Source of the DNA: Afifella marina DSM 2698
GTDB taxonomy: Bacteria; Pseudomonadota; Alphaproteobacteria; Rhizobiales; Afifellaceae
Assembly: GCF_900102695.1 (NCBI RefSeq)
Contig: NZ_FMVW01000006.1
Coordinates: 124,001 to 188,000 of the forward strand
DNA length: 64,000 bases
Reading direction: 5' to 3'
The notes beneath the pieces were generated by a model, which was not told where the DNA came from, made no database searches, and saw only the letters and a program-made list of their open reading frames with translations. Every line of letters starts with the position of its first letter. Position 1 is the stretch's first letter. The translations under genes were made by a program, and so were the position numbers. Shown piece after piece: positions 35,921 through 44,804 of the stretch.

Positions 35921-36154
35921 TCAATGCGGACGCGGTCGGCTCATCTTGACGGTAATGCGCGCGCTCACCGCCGCTTCCGAAAGCGCACTGGCGATATCGT
36001 CGGCGCTCAGACCGCTGTGCGGCCAGATGCGGTCGATCCGCTCAGCCTGTCTGCCGGTATCGACGCAAATGCCGCTTTCGATCGCTTCGGCGACCACCCG
36101 GCGGATTTCCTCGAACACGGCGCTTCGGGCCGGATTGTAGGCGTCATCCAGCAT
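35921..36154 (-). CDS. Small hypothetical protein (77 aa)
   Basis: I do not recognise this protein. It is a predicted alpha-helical, soluble protein (VFEEIRRVVAEAIESG, LSADDIASALSEAAVSAR) ending in a basic tail. It has protein-like composition and an ATG with a weak AAGG about ten bases upstream. The repeated pattern of amphipathic helices suggests a real small gene. It stands alone between ald and the RTX protein. Confidence 0.5.
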   Translation of the reverse strand: MLDDAYNPARSAVFEEIRRVVAEAIESGICVDTGRQAERIDRIWPHSGLSADDIASALSEAAVSARITVKMSRPRPH

Positions 36155-36678
36155 CTTTTCTGAACCTTTTCATGCTTCTGCAGGCGGCCCCGACAGCCCC
36201 GGCAGACGGCGAAGGTTTCCGCGATCGTGCCCGGGACGGCACTAAAGCAGGTTAGTGCGAGGCCGCGGACGCCGAATATCCAGGCGACAATGGCGAGAAA
36301 ACGGTGGCGGGAAAAATCATGGCGAACGGCCGCCCCCCACCGCCTCGCAGGGTCGACCACAGATAGGAATGACGGCCCTCGACGGGAAGTCGAGCACGCC
36401 GGGCGGAGCCGCCTCGTCTCAAAACCCGCCTCACGACGCTCTCCTGCAACCCGTCGTCGCAGACGAAAAAATCTGCTCGCACTGGCCGGCCCGATTTCGC
36501 GGTTCTGCAATGTTTCCTTCACCCCAGCCTCAGCCACCTCCGCGTGCATTAACTTTTTGCCGCAAATTGGCATTGCTCTTAATTGAACTCTTATGCTTAC
36601 CATTAACCCTTCGTTAGGGATTTTCCTGACGGTCGGTCAGGCGGATCCCTAGAGCGTTGAGTATGGGGGATTACGAAA
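36155..36678. other. 524-bp gene-free stretch before the RTX beta-helix gene
   Basis: Frames here are Arg/Ser-rich shadows with no credible start. The 3' 100 bases are AT-richer and probably hold the RTX promoter, but no clean -35/-10 pair stands out. Confidence 0.45.
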
Positions 36679-39417
36679 ATGGCAGCGACCATCACGGTCT
36701 ACGACGACAATAATCAGGTTGTCGGCGAGACCTACACCAGCCTCGAAGCGGCGGTGAAAGTGTGCAGCGACGGCTATCGCATCGAGCTCGGAGAAGGCAC
36801 GGTGTCGACCGAGGACAGCGGTGACACGAACGGCCAGCTCACAATCGACGTCGACATCACTATTACGGGGGCTGGTGCCGGGAAGACGTTTATCGTGCCC
36901 AGGGCAGATACGGGGTCGAACGGCGACGGACGCGCGATGATCCTCGTCAAAGAGGGTACCTCGGTCGACATCAGCGACGTCACCGTCGATGGCGAAAAGC
37001 ACCAAGTCTACGAGGCGATCCGCACACACGGCGATCTCGACGTCACCGACAGCGCCTTCGAGGAGATCCATTATTCGACTTACCTCGGCACCGCCGTTGC
37101 GGCGCGGGGTGCGGATGCCGTCCTCGATGTCAGCGATTCCACCTTCACCAATATCGGCCGCATCGGCGCCTATTACGGCGAGGAGGCGACTGGCACCTTT
37201 GATAGCAATACCTATACCGGCAAGGGCGACGTCGACGGTCTCGATTACGGCGTTGAAGTGGAAAGTGGCGCCGTTGCTTCTATCACGGACAACAGTTTTG
37301 CGAAGGTTACCGGGGTGGCCTCGACTGATCAATCCGGATCGGCAGCCATTCTTATCACAACCTATTTCGGTGATGGTTCTGAAGCGACAATTACCGGCAA
37401 TAGCTTTGAAGGTTTCAGCCTCGGGGTCGCCGTCGGTTACCTCGACGACGATACGAGCAAAGTGACATTCGGTAACGGCAATACCTTCACCGCTGTGGGG
37501 GAAGCTGGTGTTAAGATCGTCGGCAACGGCGAGATTCAGAACATCTCGGCAATCAGTGGCGATGGCGCGACGGTCGATTGGGCCGCGGGTGAAGACGCCA
37601 ACGTCCTCTCAGGCTCCAGCCTTTCTGATACGCTTTCCGGCGGCGCGGGCGACGACAACCTTACAGGCGGCTCTGGCGACGACGTGGCCCTCTTCGGTGG
37701 CAACCGCGACGATTATACGATCACCCAGAACAAGGATGGCAGCTACACGGTCACCGATACAAACGATGGTGATGGCAACGACGGGGCCGACAAGCTTACG
37801 GGCATCGAGGGACTCCAGTTTGGCAATGACAAGATTACCTACGAGCTAGACGCCAATAGCCCCAATTATGCCCACAGCAAAACTGTCTTTCAGGAAGATT
37901 TTCAAGACAGCAAAGCAACAGATTCGTTTCTCGTGAATGGCGACACTTCTACAGGTGTTATTTCTGTTGCTTACAGCGACGGTGATTCCTATGGGCTTTT
38001 CTCAGAGGCGCCGGATGGCTCCACCGCATTCACCAAGCTCGGCGGCTACAGCAGCGACTTCGGAGACGGCTACTCGGTCTCCGCTAAAATCTATCTCGAC
38101 ACTGAATGGGCTGACGGCGAGGGGTTTGACGTGTCCGTCGCGGCCAATGGCAAGGACGGTGCACACCAGCGCGATTTCATTTTCCACGTCACGCAGGATG
38201 AGGACACGGGTAAGCTCCTCGTCGGCGCGGACAACAACTCGAGCTCCGAACCGAAAGACAACCTTGAGCTGCACAACCACGCCACGATCGCCACGTCAGG
38301 CTGGTACACATTCGACTGGAACTTCTACGAGAACGACGCCGGTAACCTCGAAGTCGCGATGAACGTCTACGATGACGACGGCGATTTCGTCTTCTCCGAA
38401 GTTCGAAGCTCAGATCAGGATTCGATCGACACAGAGGTGGGCGGCAATCGCTATTTCTGGTTCACCGATATTTCTGTCAACGGTGGAATCCAAGTCGATG
38501 ATGTCACAATGACTGTGCCGACGACTGGGGGAGGCACTGGCGGCGGCGGTGGCGATGATGGCGACATCGGTGGCGGCAGCACGGGCGGCGAGGAGGACGA
38601 CACGCTCGAAGGCACCGACAATGCCGACACCATGTCGGGCGGCGGCGGCAACGATGAGATCGAAGGCGGTGGCGGCAACGACACGCTGTTCTCCGGCGAA
38701 GGCAACGACACGGTCGATGGCGGCGACGGCGACGATATGGTCTTCGGCGGCGTGGGTGACGACGTCGTCACCGGCGGGGCCGGCAACGATCAGGCCTATG
38801 GTGGCACCGGCAACGACGATATCGACGGCGGCGACGGCGACGATTTCCTCGGCGGCGGCGAAGGCAACGACACAATCGTCGGCGGGAGCGGCAACGACCT
38901 CCTCTTCGGCGGCCGGCCTGGCCTCGGCGCCGATGCCAATGATGCCTTCTATGCCGGCGACGGAGACGATCAGGGCTTTGCCGGCGACGGCAACGACCTC
39001 GCGACCGGCGGCGACGGGACCGACGAAATCGGCGGCGGCTCCGGCAACGACACGGTCGGCGGCGGCAACGGCAACGACCTCCTCTACGGGGGCGCCGGCG
39101 ACGACGTGCTCTATGGCGGGGCCGATGCCGACACGATCTATGGCGGCAGCGGCAACGACCAGATCTATTTCGGCGACAATGACGGCGCGGCGGACATCTA
39201 TGCCTCCGTCGCCGACAACGGCACCGATGTGGTCTTCGGCTTCGAGAACGGCACCGACCATCTCGACGTTCGCGCGAACGGCTTCACCTCGTTTGCCGAT
39301 CTGACGATCGGCGAGGATGGCGAAGGCAACGCCACGATCGACCTCGGCGACGGCAATATCCTGACGCTCAACGGCGTCGCAGCCTCCGAGCTCGACGCCT
39401 CCGACTTCCTCTTCTGA
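36679..39417 (+). CDS. Secreted RTX calcium-binding protein with beta-helix and jelly-roll-like domains
   Basis: This 912-residue protein should be exported by a type I system. Residues about 1-310 look like a right-handed beta-helix (repeated short strands with ITDNSF, ITGNSFEG). A short RTX block follows (about 315-340, GGAGDDNLTGGSGDD). Residues about 395-610 resemble a beta-sandwich/LamG-like domain. A Gly-rich linker leads to about a dozen nonapeptide RTX repeats (about 640-840, GGxGxDxxx). The end (LTLNGV...DASDFLF) has the acidic-hydrophobic pattern of serralysin-type secretion signals and resembles the end of the neighbouring protease. There is no N-terminal signal peptide. No transporter genes for it are in the window. 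A carbohydrate-active or adhesive role is possible. Confidence 0.85.
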   Translation: MAATITVYDDNNQVVGETYTSLEAAVKVCSDGYRIELGEGTVSTEDSGDTNGQLTIDVDITITGAGAGKTFIVPRADTGSNGDGRAMILVKEGTSVDISDVTVDGEKHQVYEAIRTHGDLDVTDSAFEEIHYSTYLGTAVAARGADAVLDVSDSTFTNIGRIGAYYGEEATGTFDSNTYTGKGDVDGLDYGVEVESGAVASITDNSFAKVTGVASTDQSGSAAILITTYFGDGSEATITGNSFEGFSLGVAVGYLDDDTSKVTFGNGNTFTAVGEAGVKIVGNGEIQNISAISGDGATVDWAAGEDANVLSGSSLSDTLSGGAGDDNLTGGSGDDVALFGGNRDDYTITQNKDGSYTVTDTNDGDGNDGADKLTGIEGLQFGNDKITYELDANSPNYAHSKTVFQEDFQDSKATDSFLVNGDTSTGVISVAYSDGDSYGLFSEAPDGSTAFTKLGGYSSDFGDGYSVSAKIYLDTEWADGEGFDVSVAANGKDGAHQRDFIFHVTQDEDTGKLLVGADNNSSSEPKDNLELHNHATIATSGWYTFDWNFYENDAGNLEVAMNVYDDDGDFVFSEVRSSDQDSIDTEVGGNRYFWFTDISVNGGIQVDDVTMTVPTTGGGTGGGGGDDGDIGGGSTGGEEDDTLEGTDNADTMSGGGGNDEIEGGGGNDTLFSGEGNDTVDGGDGDDMVFGGVGDDVVTGGAGNDQAYGGTGNDDIDGGDGDDFLGGGEGNDTIVGGSGNDLLFGGRPGLGADANDAFYAGDGDDQGFAGDGNDLATGGDGTDEIGGGSGNDTVGGGNGNDLLYGGAGDDVLYGGADADTIYGGSGNDQIYFGDNDGAADIYASVADNGTDVVFGFENGTDHLDVRANGFTSFADLTIGEDGEGNATIDLGDGNILTLNGVAASELDASDFLF

Positions 39418-39461
39418 GGATTTGCGACAACGCCGGGGCGGCCGCGTGCCGCCCCAATCCC

Positions 39462-39496
39462 CCGGCCGGTCGCCCCAAAGCGGCCGGCCTTTTTAT
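39462..39496 (+). terminator. Terminator between the convergent RTX genes
   Basis: Stem CCGGCCG (39462-39468) and CGGCCGG (39481-39487), a 12-base loop, then CCTTTTTAT. It terminates the beta-helix RTX transcript. Confidence 0.8.
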
Positions 39497-39521
39497 GTGC
39501 ATCTGCGGGTTTCGCCAGCGA

Positions 39522-41303
39522 TCAGAAGACGAAGTTCTCTTCGCTCAGCATGGCACGCGTCACATCCTCAAGCGTCAGGCTCGCATCGGGCGCCAGTGTG
39601 ATCACGAGCCCCGCCGCCGTATCGGCGAAAGTGAGCTCGGAGAAACTCCCGGCATAGACGGAAACGTCGAGGACATCGGTGCCGATCTCAAATCCATCGA
39701 CGAGGTCGTGACCGTTGCCGGAGACGGCGGCATAGACATCGCGGTCGCCATCGACCCCGAAGATGAAGACATCGTCGCCGCCGGAGCCATAAACGAGGTC
39801 GCGCCCAGCGCCGGCCGTCACGGTGTCGTTGCCCCCACCGCCGAAGAGCGTGTCGTCGCCCGCGCCGCCGTCAAGGACGTCGTTGCCGCCGCCAGCGCCG
39901 ATCTCGTCGTTGCCGGTCTGGCCATAAAGGCTGTCGTTGCCGCCCCCGCCCCAGATCACGTCGTCGCCGTCGCCACCGTCGATGCGGTCGCTGCCCGGCA
40001 CGGCGCCACCGAAGATCGTGTCATTGCCGGCATTGCCGTTGACAATGTCGCTGCCGATGCCGGAGCCGATGAAATCGTTGCCGGCGCCACCATCGACGCG
40101 GTCATCGCCATCGCCGGAGAAAAGCTTGTCGTCGCCGTCGCCGCCATAAAGCGTGTCATTGCCGGCGCCGCGCCCGCCGAAGACGAGATCGTCGCCGGAG
40201 AAGCCGGAGAGAATGTCCGATCCTCCGCCGCCAAAAAGCACGTTGTCGAGAGCGTTGCCGTTGATGACCTCATCGCCCGCACCGCCGGCGGCATTCTCGA
40301 TCTCGGCGCCATAGGCGACCGCGAGATTGTTGCTCATGCCGCCAATCGAAGACCAGGCGCCCTCGCGCAGATCGATGACGGCGTTGTCGGCAAAGCCCGA
40401 GACATTCAACGTATCGATGCCGCCGCCGTCCCAGATCGTCACGATCGGCTCGGGATTGAGGGTGAAGTCGAAGACGGCGTCATAGGAACCGAGGCCCGAG
40501 GCGCCGAAGCCATAGGTCGTGTCTCCGGCGCGTGTGGAATAGTCCGCGTCGTAGAGGTCCTGGATGGCAAGAATGTCGTAGAGCATCGGCGTCTGGGCGT
40601 AATGCATGAGCCCATCGGCGCCGACATGGTTGGTGCCGCTGCCGTCCTCGTCGGCATCGAAATAGGACATGATGGTGAAGCGGCGCGTGTCTTCAGCGAA
40701 TTCGGCGCCATCGGCATAGGTGACCGCCCCGAGGGACGCGTCATAGGTGCCGGGATGGCTCAATCCCAGCGAATGGCCGATCTCGTGGAGATAGGTAAGG
40801 AAGCCGTATTTGCCGTAGGCGATGTCACTGTCGTCGTTGAGACTGCCCCAATAGCTGTTCAGCCAGACATCGGCGCTGATAAAGGAATCGTGGCCGGAGC
40901 CGAGACCGTCATAGCGGAAGCTATATGACGTGTAGGTGCCGTTGCCGGCGGTGGTCGAACTCTCGGCGATGGAGATGCCGCCGCCCGCTGCCTTCCTCAC
41001 GATATCAGGAGCGATGAGATCGTCCCAGAGCGCGAAAGCTTCGTCGGCCATCGCCGCCTTGTAAGCGGAGAGCGGCTGGAAACCCGCAGCTTCGCCGCTT
41101 CCCGATGCGGAAGAAAGGATGCTGTAGGTGATGGTGTGACCGGCCCAGGATATCGGGCTCGGTGAGGCTTCGTGCGTCCACGAGGTCTGAAGCTGGTCGA
41201 TAATGGTGGCGGTGCTGGGCGCTGAAGCGACGCCGCCGCCCGTCGCGGTGGCGGTCGATTCCGCCGTCGCGGCGAAACCCATCTCGTCGCTTGAAAAGAA
41301 CAT
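39522..41303 (-). CDS. Serralysin-like zinc metalloprotease with RTX repeats
   Basis: This secreted protease has 593 residues. The metzincin zinc motif is HEIGHSLGLSHP (near residue 176) and the Met-turn MSYFDA follows about 45 residues later, both diagnostic of the serralysin M10B group. RTX nonapeptide repeats occupy residues about 345-510, and the C-terminus (MLSEENFVF) is a type I secretion signal of the same kind as its neighbour. The N-terminal 25 residues are Ala/Ser/Thr-rich and could be a propeptide. It converges with the RTX gene at 36679-39417 and shares the intergenic terminator. Confidence 0.92.
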   Translation of the reverse strand: MFFSSDEMGFAATAESTATATGGGVASAPSTATIIDQLQTSWTHEASPSPISWAGHTITYSILSSASGSGEAAGFQPLSAYKAAMADEAFALWDDLIAPDIVRKAAGGGISIAESSTTAGNGTYTSYSFRYDGLGSGHDSFISADVWLNSYWGSLNDDSDIAYGKYGFLTYLHEIGHSLGLSHPGTYDASLGAVTYADGAEFAEDTRRFTIMSYFDADEDGSGTNHVGADGLMHYAQTPMLYDILAIQDLYDADYSTRAGDTTYGFGASGLGSYDAVFDFTLNPEPIVTIWDGGGIDTLNVSGFADNAVIDLREGAWSSIGGMSNNLAVAYGAEIENAAGGAGDEVINGNALDNVLFGGGGSDILSGFSGDDLVFGGRGAGNDTLYGGDGDDKLFSGDGDDRVDGGAGNDFIGSGIGSDIVNGNAGNDTIFGGAVPGSDRIDGGDGDDVIWGGGGNDSLYGQTGNDEIGAGGGNDVLDGGAGDDTLFGGGGNDTVTAGAGRDLVYGSGGDDVFIFGVDGDRDVYAAVSGNGHDLVDGFEIGTDVLDVSVYAGSFSELTFADTAAGLVITLAPDASLTLEDVTRAMLSEENFVF

Positions 41304-41619
41304 CGCGGCTCCCTCGCCAGTTGCGGGGGTTGCCTAACGACCGGGGCTTGAGTGGAGCTTGAGCAGAAATTTTGCATTTGAACGACTAAAAAGTGCAACG
41401 CAAAATCAGTGCGTTCAATCGGGATCAACGCGTTTGGATGCGCGCCCCACCGGCCGGCAATCTGAAGCTTTCAGGAGCTAACTCGGGAGCAAAATTTACA
41501 GAAATTCGAAGAAGTTGCCACTCTACGACTTCAAGCCCATTGCGAAAGCCTTCCGTCTCGGCAAGCATTGGTAGGGAGCGGTTAACGCTTCGAGCCAGAA
41601 CAAGGCACAGGAGGGGAAT
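41304..41619. other. 316-bp divergent intergenic region, no gene seen
   Basis: It lies between the protease gene and the Pot-type binding-protein gene and must hold both promoters. I see no convincing gene, operator or hairpin here. Confidence 0.4.
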
Positions 41620-42666
41620 ATGAGGACCAGAAGCAAAGTCATCGCGGCTTTGAGTATCGTCTTGATGACCGGCAGCAGCATGGCCGCAGCCGAACAGGTC
41701 ACTGTCACATCGTGGGGCGGCGCCTATCAGGACGCTCAACGTGAAGTGTATTTCAAACCCTTCGAAGAGCAGACCGGCATCGACCTCGTCGAAGAGAGCT
41801 GGGATGGCGGCATCGGCGTGCTCCGCGCGCAGGTTGAAGGCGGCAACGCCACCTGGGACGTCGTGCAGGTGGAATCGGAAGAGCTGCAGCTCGGCTGCGA
41901 TGAAGGCCTCTTCGAAGAACTCGACTGGGACAAGATCGGCGGCAAGGACCGCTACATCGAGGCCGCCGTCAGCCCCTGTGGCGTCGGCGCGATCGTCTAC
42001 AATTTCGTCCTCGGCTACGACAAGGACAAGATCTCGGATGCACCCGCCGGCTGGGAAGATTTCTTCGACCTCGACAAATATCCGGGCAAGCGCGCGCTGC
42101 GCAACGGACCGAAGACCAATCTCGAGATCGCGCTGATGGCGGACGGCGTGCCGCCCTCAGAAGTCTATGACGTGCTTGCGACAGACGAGGGCGTGGAGCG
42201 CGCCTTCAAGAAGCTCGACACAATCAAATCGGATCTCGTCTTCTGGGAGGCGGGCGCGCAGCCGCCGCAGCTTCTCGCCTCCGGCGAAGTCGCCCTCACC
42301 TCGATCTACAACGGCCGCGTCGACGCTGCCAACAAGGCCGACGGGCGCAATTTCGGCATCGTCTGGAACGAGAGCCTCTATACGCTCGATTCCTGGGTCA
42401 TCCTCGCCGGCTCCAAGAACCTCGACGCCGCCTACAAATATCTCGACTTCGTCGGAGAGGCGGAAAACCAGGCCAAGCTGCCGATGAAGATCGCATACGG
42501 CGTCACCAATCCCGATGCGAGCGCCATGATCGAGCCGGAGCGCCTCAAGGAGCTGCCGACGGCGGAGGAGAACATGAAGAATGCGCTCAAGATCTCCGAC
42601 ACGTTCTGGCTCGACAATATCGATCGGTTGACGGAGCGCTGGAGCCGCTGGGCGTCGACCAATTAG
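41620..42666 (+). CDS. PotD/PotF-like ABC transporter substrate-binding protein
   Basis: This periplasmic binding protein (348 residues) belongs to the spermidine/putrescine-type family. The signal peptide ends at MAAAEQ near residue 25. The mature start VTVTSWGGAYQDAQREVYFKPFE and the domain with NYFVLGYDKDK-like segment are typical. AGGAGGGG precedes the ATG. It begins an operon with two permeases but no ATPase. The ligand could be a polyamine or guanidino compound, given the arginine catabolism genes that follow. Confidence 0.9.
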   Translation: MRTRSKVIAALSIVLMTGSSMAAAEQVTVTSWGGAYQDAQREVYFKPFEEQTGIDLVEESWDGGIGVLRAQVEGGNATWDVVQVESEELQLGCDEGLFEELDWDKIGGKDRYIEAAVSPCGVGAIVYNFVLGYDKDKISDAPAGWEDFFDLDKYPGKRALRNGPKTNLEIALMADGVPPSEVYDVLATDEGVERAFKKLDTIKSDLVFWEAGAQPPQLLASGEVALTSIYNGRVDAANKADGRNFGIVWNESLYTLDSWVILAGSKNLDAAYKYLDFVGEAENQAKLPMKIAYGVTNPDASAMIEPERLKELPTAEENMKNALKISDTFWLDNIDRLTERWSRWASTN

Positions 42667-42676
42667 TAGCGGTCCA

Positions 42677-43930
42677 ATGGCCGAGAAAATGCTCGTGGGG
42701 CCGCGTCAAACGCGGTCCCTGAAGAGGGATCTGGCGCGCGCCGAGCGCAAGCGCAAGCGCAACGCCTTCCTGCTCGTCCTGCCTCTCATCGTCTTCGTCG
42801 TCATCTTCTTCGTCGCGCCGATCGCCGGCATGCTGGAGCGGAGCGTCGTCGACACGGACCTCATGGAGACCTGGCCAAAGACGGCCGAGGCCGTGCGGGC
42901 CTATGACTGGGAGAAAGGCGCCGTGCCTGACGAGACGGTCTTTTCGGCTCTCGCGCAGGATCTCAGCCGCTCCTACGAGGACCGCACCGCCGCAGCGGTT
43001 GCCCGGCGTCTCAATTACGATATTTCGGGCGGGCGTTCGCTCGTCATGGGAACGGCGAGAAAGATCGCGCGCCTCGATCAACCGCCCACCTCCTGGCGCG
43101 ACACGCTCATTGAGATTGAGCCGGATTGGGGCCGCGCCGAAACCTGGGCGGCGGTCAGGCGCGCGGCGGGCCCCCTCACAGATTTCTTCCTTCTGCAGAC
43201 GATCGACCACCAGCGCGATATCGACGGTTCGATCGTGCCGGTGCCGACTGAGCGCGCCGTCTATCTGCAGATCTATACGCGCACCTTCGCCATCGCGCTC
43301 ACCGTCACGCTTCTCTGCCTCATGATCGGCTTTCCGATCGCCTACCTCCTGGCCGGGCTGCGGGAGAACACCGCCAACCTTTTGATGATCCTGGTGCTTC
43401 TGCCTTTCTGGACGCCGCTTCTCGTGCGCACCGCGGCATGGGTCGTGGTTCTGCAAGAGCATGGTCTCGTCAACCAGATGCTGCAATTCCTGCATCTCAC
43501 GGATGGGCCGATCCGCCTCGTCTACAACCGCTCCGGCGTCATCATCTCCATGACGCATGTGCTTCTGCCGTTCATGATCCTGCCGCTCTACGCCGTGATG
43601 CGCACCGTGCCACCATCCTACATGCGCGCGGCCCGCTCGCTCGGCGCGCCGCCCTTCACCGCCTTCCGCCGCGTCTACATTCCGCAGGTGATGCCGGGGA
43701 TCGCAGCCGGCTCGATCCTCGTCTTCATCATCGCGCTCGGCTATTACATCACACCGGCACTCGTGGGCGGGGCTGCCGACCAGATGATCTCCTACTACAT
43801 CGCCTTCTACACCACCGACACGGTGAACTGGGGGCTTGCAGCGGCGCTCGGCACCGGCCTCTTCGCCGCGACGCTCATCCTTTACACAATCTACAGCCGC
43901 CTCGTCGGTGGCGTTCGGGGGGTGATGTGA
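42677..43930 (+). CDS. Pot-type ABC transporter permease 1 (PotB-like) with large insertion
   Basis: This permease has 417 residues, longer than the usual 290-300. The extra length lies between the first membrane segment and the permease core (about residues 55-200), a soluble, charged domain. The EAA loop (RAARSLGAPPFTAFRRVYIP) lies near residue 320. It follows the binding protein by 10 bp and overlaps the second permease (GTGA). Confidence 0.9.
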   Translation: MAEKMLVGPRQTRSLKRDLARAERKRKRNAFLLVLPLIVFVVIFFVAPIAGMLERSVVDTDLMETWPKTAEAVRAYDWEKGAVPDETVFSALAQDLSRSYEDRTAAAVARRLNYDISGGRSLVMGTARKIARLDQPPTSWRDTLIEIEPDWGRAETWAAVRRAAGPLTDFFLLQTIDHQRDIDGSIVPVPTERAVYLQIYTRTFAIALTVTLLCLMIGFPIAYLLAGLRENTANLLMILVLLPFWTPLLVRTAAWVVVLQEHGLVNQMLQFLHLTDGPIRLVYNRSGVIISMTHVLLPFMILPLYAVMRTVPPSYMRAARSLGAPPFTAFRRVYIPQVMPGIAAGSILVFIIALGYYITPALVGGAADQMISYYIAFYTTDTVNWGLAAALGTGLFAATLILYTIYSRLVGGVRGVM

Positions 43931-44745
43931 GCGGCGCTATCACAGGCACGGAAAAGGCGTGGCGTGTCGTCCTTTACGTGGTGGCGATCGGCGGCTTCTT
44001 CTTCCTCGTCGCCCCGATCCTCGCCATCGTGCCCCTTTCCTTCAACGACGGTCAGTTCCTCACCTACCCGCTGCGCGGCGTCTCCCTGCGGTGGTATGAG
44101 GATTTCTTCTTCTCCGGCACTTGGATGTCGTCGATCCGCAACAGCCTGATCATCGGCGTCGTCGCGGCCACGATCGCCACCTTTCTCGGCACGCTTGCTG
44201 CCACAGGGCTCTGGCTTGCGGATTTCCCGGGCAAGCGCTTCATCAGCGCCTTCCTGCTCGCTCCGATGATCGTGCCGATGGTGATCTATGCGGTCGGGCT
44301 CTACTTCTATTTTGCGCCCTTCGATCTGACGGCGACCTTCACCGGCCTCATCCTGGCCCATGCCGTTCTCGGCACGCCTTTCGTCGTCATCACGGTCACC
44401 GCCACGCTTTCCGGCTTCGACCGTACGCTCATCCGTGCCGGCCTCAGCCTTGGGGCTTCGCCAATCCGCGTGGCACGAAGCGTCGTCTTTCCGCTGATTG
44501 CGCCCGGCGTCATCTTCGGCGGGCTTTTTGCCTTCTCCGTATCGCTCGAAGAGGTCATCACTGTGCTCTTCATCGGCGGGCCCAACCAGCGCACCCTGCC
44601 GCGCGAGATGTTCTCCGGCATCCGCGAAAATATCTCGCCCACGATCGCGGCGGCCGCCACGATCATGATCGTGCTCGCCGTGCTTCTTCTCCTCAGCGCG
44701 GAGTTTTTGCGCCGGCGCTCCTCGCGGCTCCAGGCGAAAGGCTGA
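43927..44745 (+). CDS. Pot-type ABC transporter permease 2 (PotC-like)
   Basis: This permease has 272 residues and six predicted membrane segments. The EAA loop is RAGLSLGASPIRVARSVVFP. The start is GTG at 43927, overlapping the stop of the first permease (GTGA); the frame that opens upstream at 43438 is an artefact. It is the last gene before convergent aruI, and no ATPase follows it. Confidence 0.9.
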   Translation: MSGAITGTEKAWRVVLYVVAIGGFFFLVAPILAIVPLSFNDGQFLTYPLRGVSLRWYEDFFFSGTWMSSIRNSLIIGVVAATIATFLGTLAATGLWLADFPGKRFISAFLLAPMIVPMVIYAVGLYFYFAPFDLTATFTGLILAHAVLGTPFVVITVTATLSGFDRTLIRAGLSLGASPIRVARSVVFPLIAPGVIFGGLFAFSVSLEEVITVLFIGGPNQRTLPREMFSGIRENISPTIAAAATIMIVLAVLLLLSAEFLRRRSSRLQAKG

Positions 44746-44771
44746 CGTTTGAGGAGCAAGAACGAGGCGGC

Positions 44772-44796
44772 GCCCGAGCAATCAGATCGCTCGGGC
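44772..44796. other. Hairpin between convergent PotC-like and aruI genes
   Basis: Stem GCCCGAGC/GCTCGGGC with a 9-base loop sits in the 59-bp gap between convergent genes. There is no T run on either side, so bidirectional termination is possible but weakly supported. Confidence 0.35.
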
Positions 44797-44804
44797 AATG
44801 CCCC

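Noticed and set aside
36007-36603. 198-aa minus-strand frame upstream of the RTX gene
   Set aside because: Arg/Ser/Pro-rich with no start site and partly over the small hypothetical gene; looks like non-coding GC-rich DNA.
38580-39170. Tandem repeats that could be taken for a repeat array or CRISPR
   Set aside because: They are in-frame GGxGxDxxx codons of RTX repeats, without uniform spacers.
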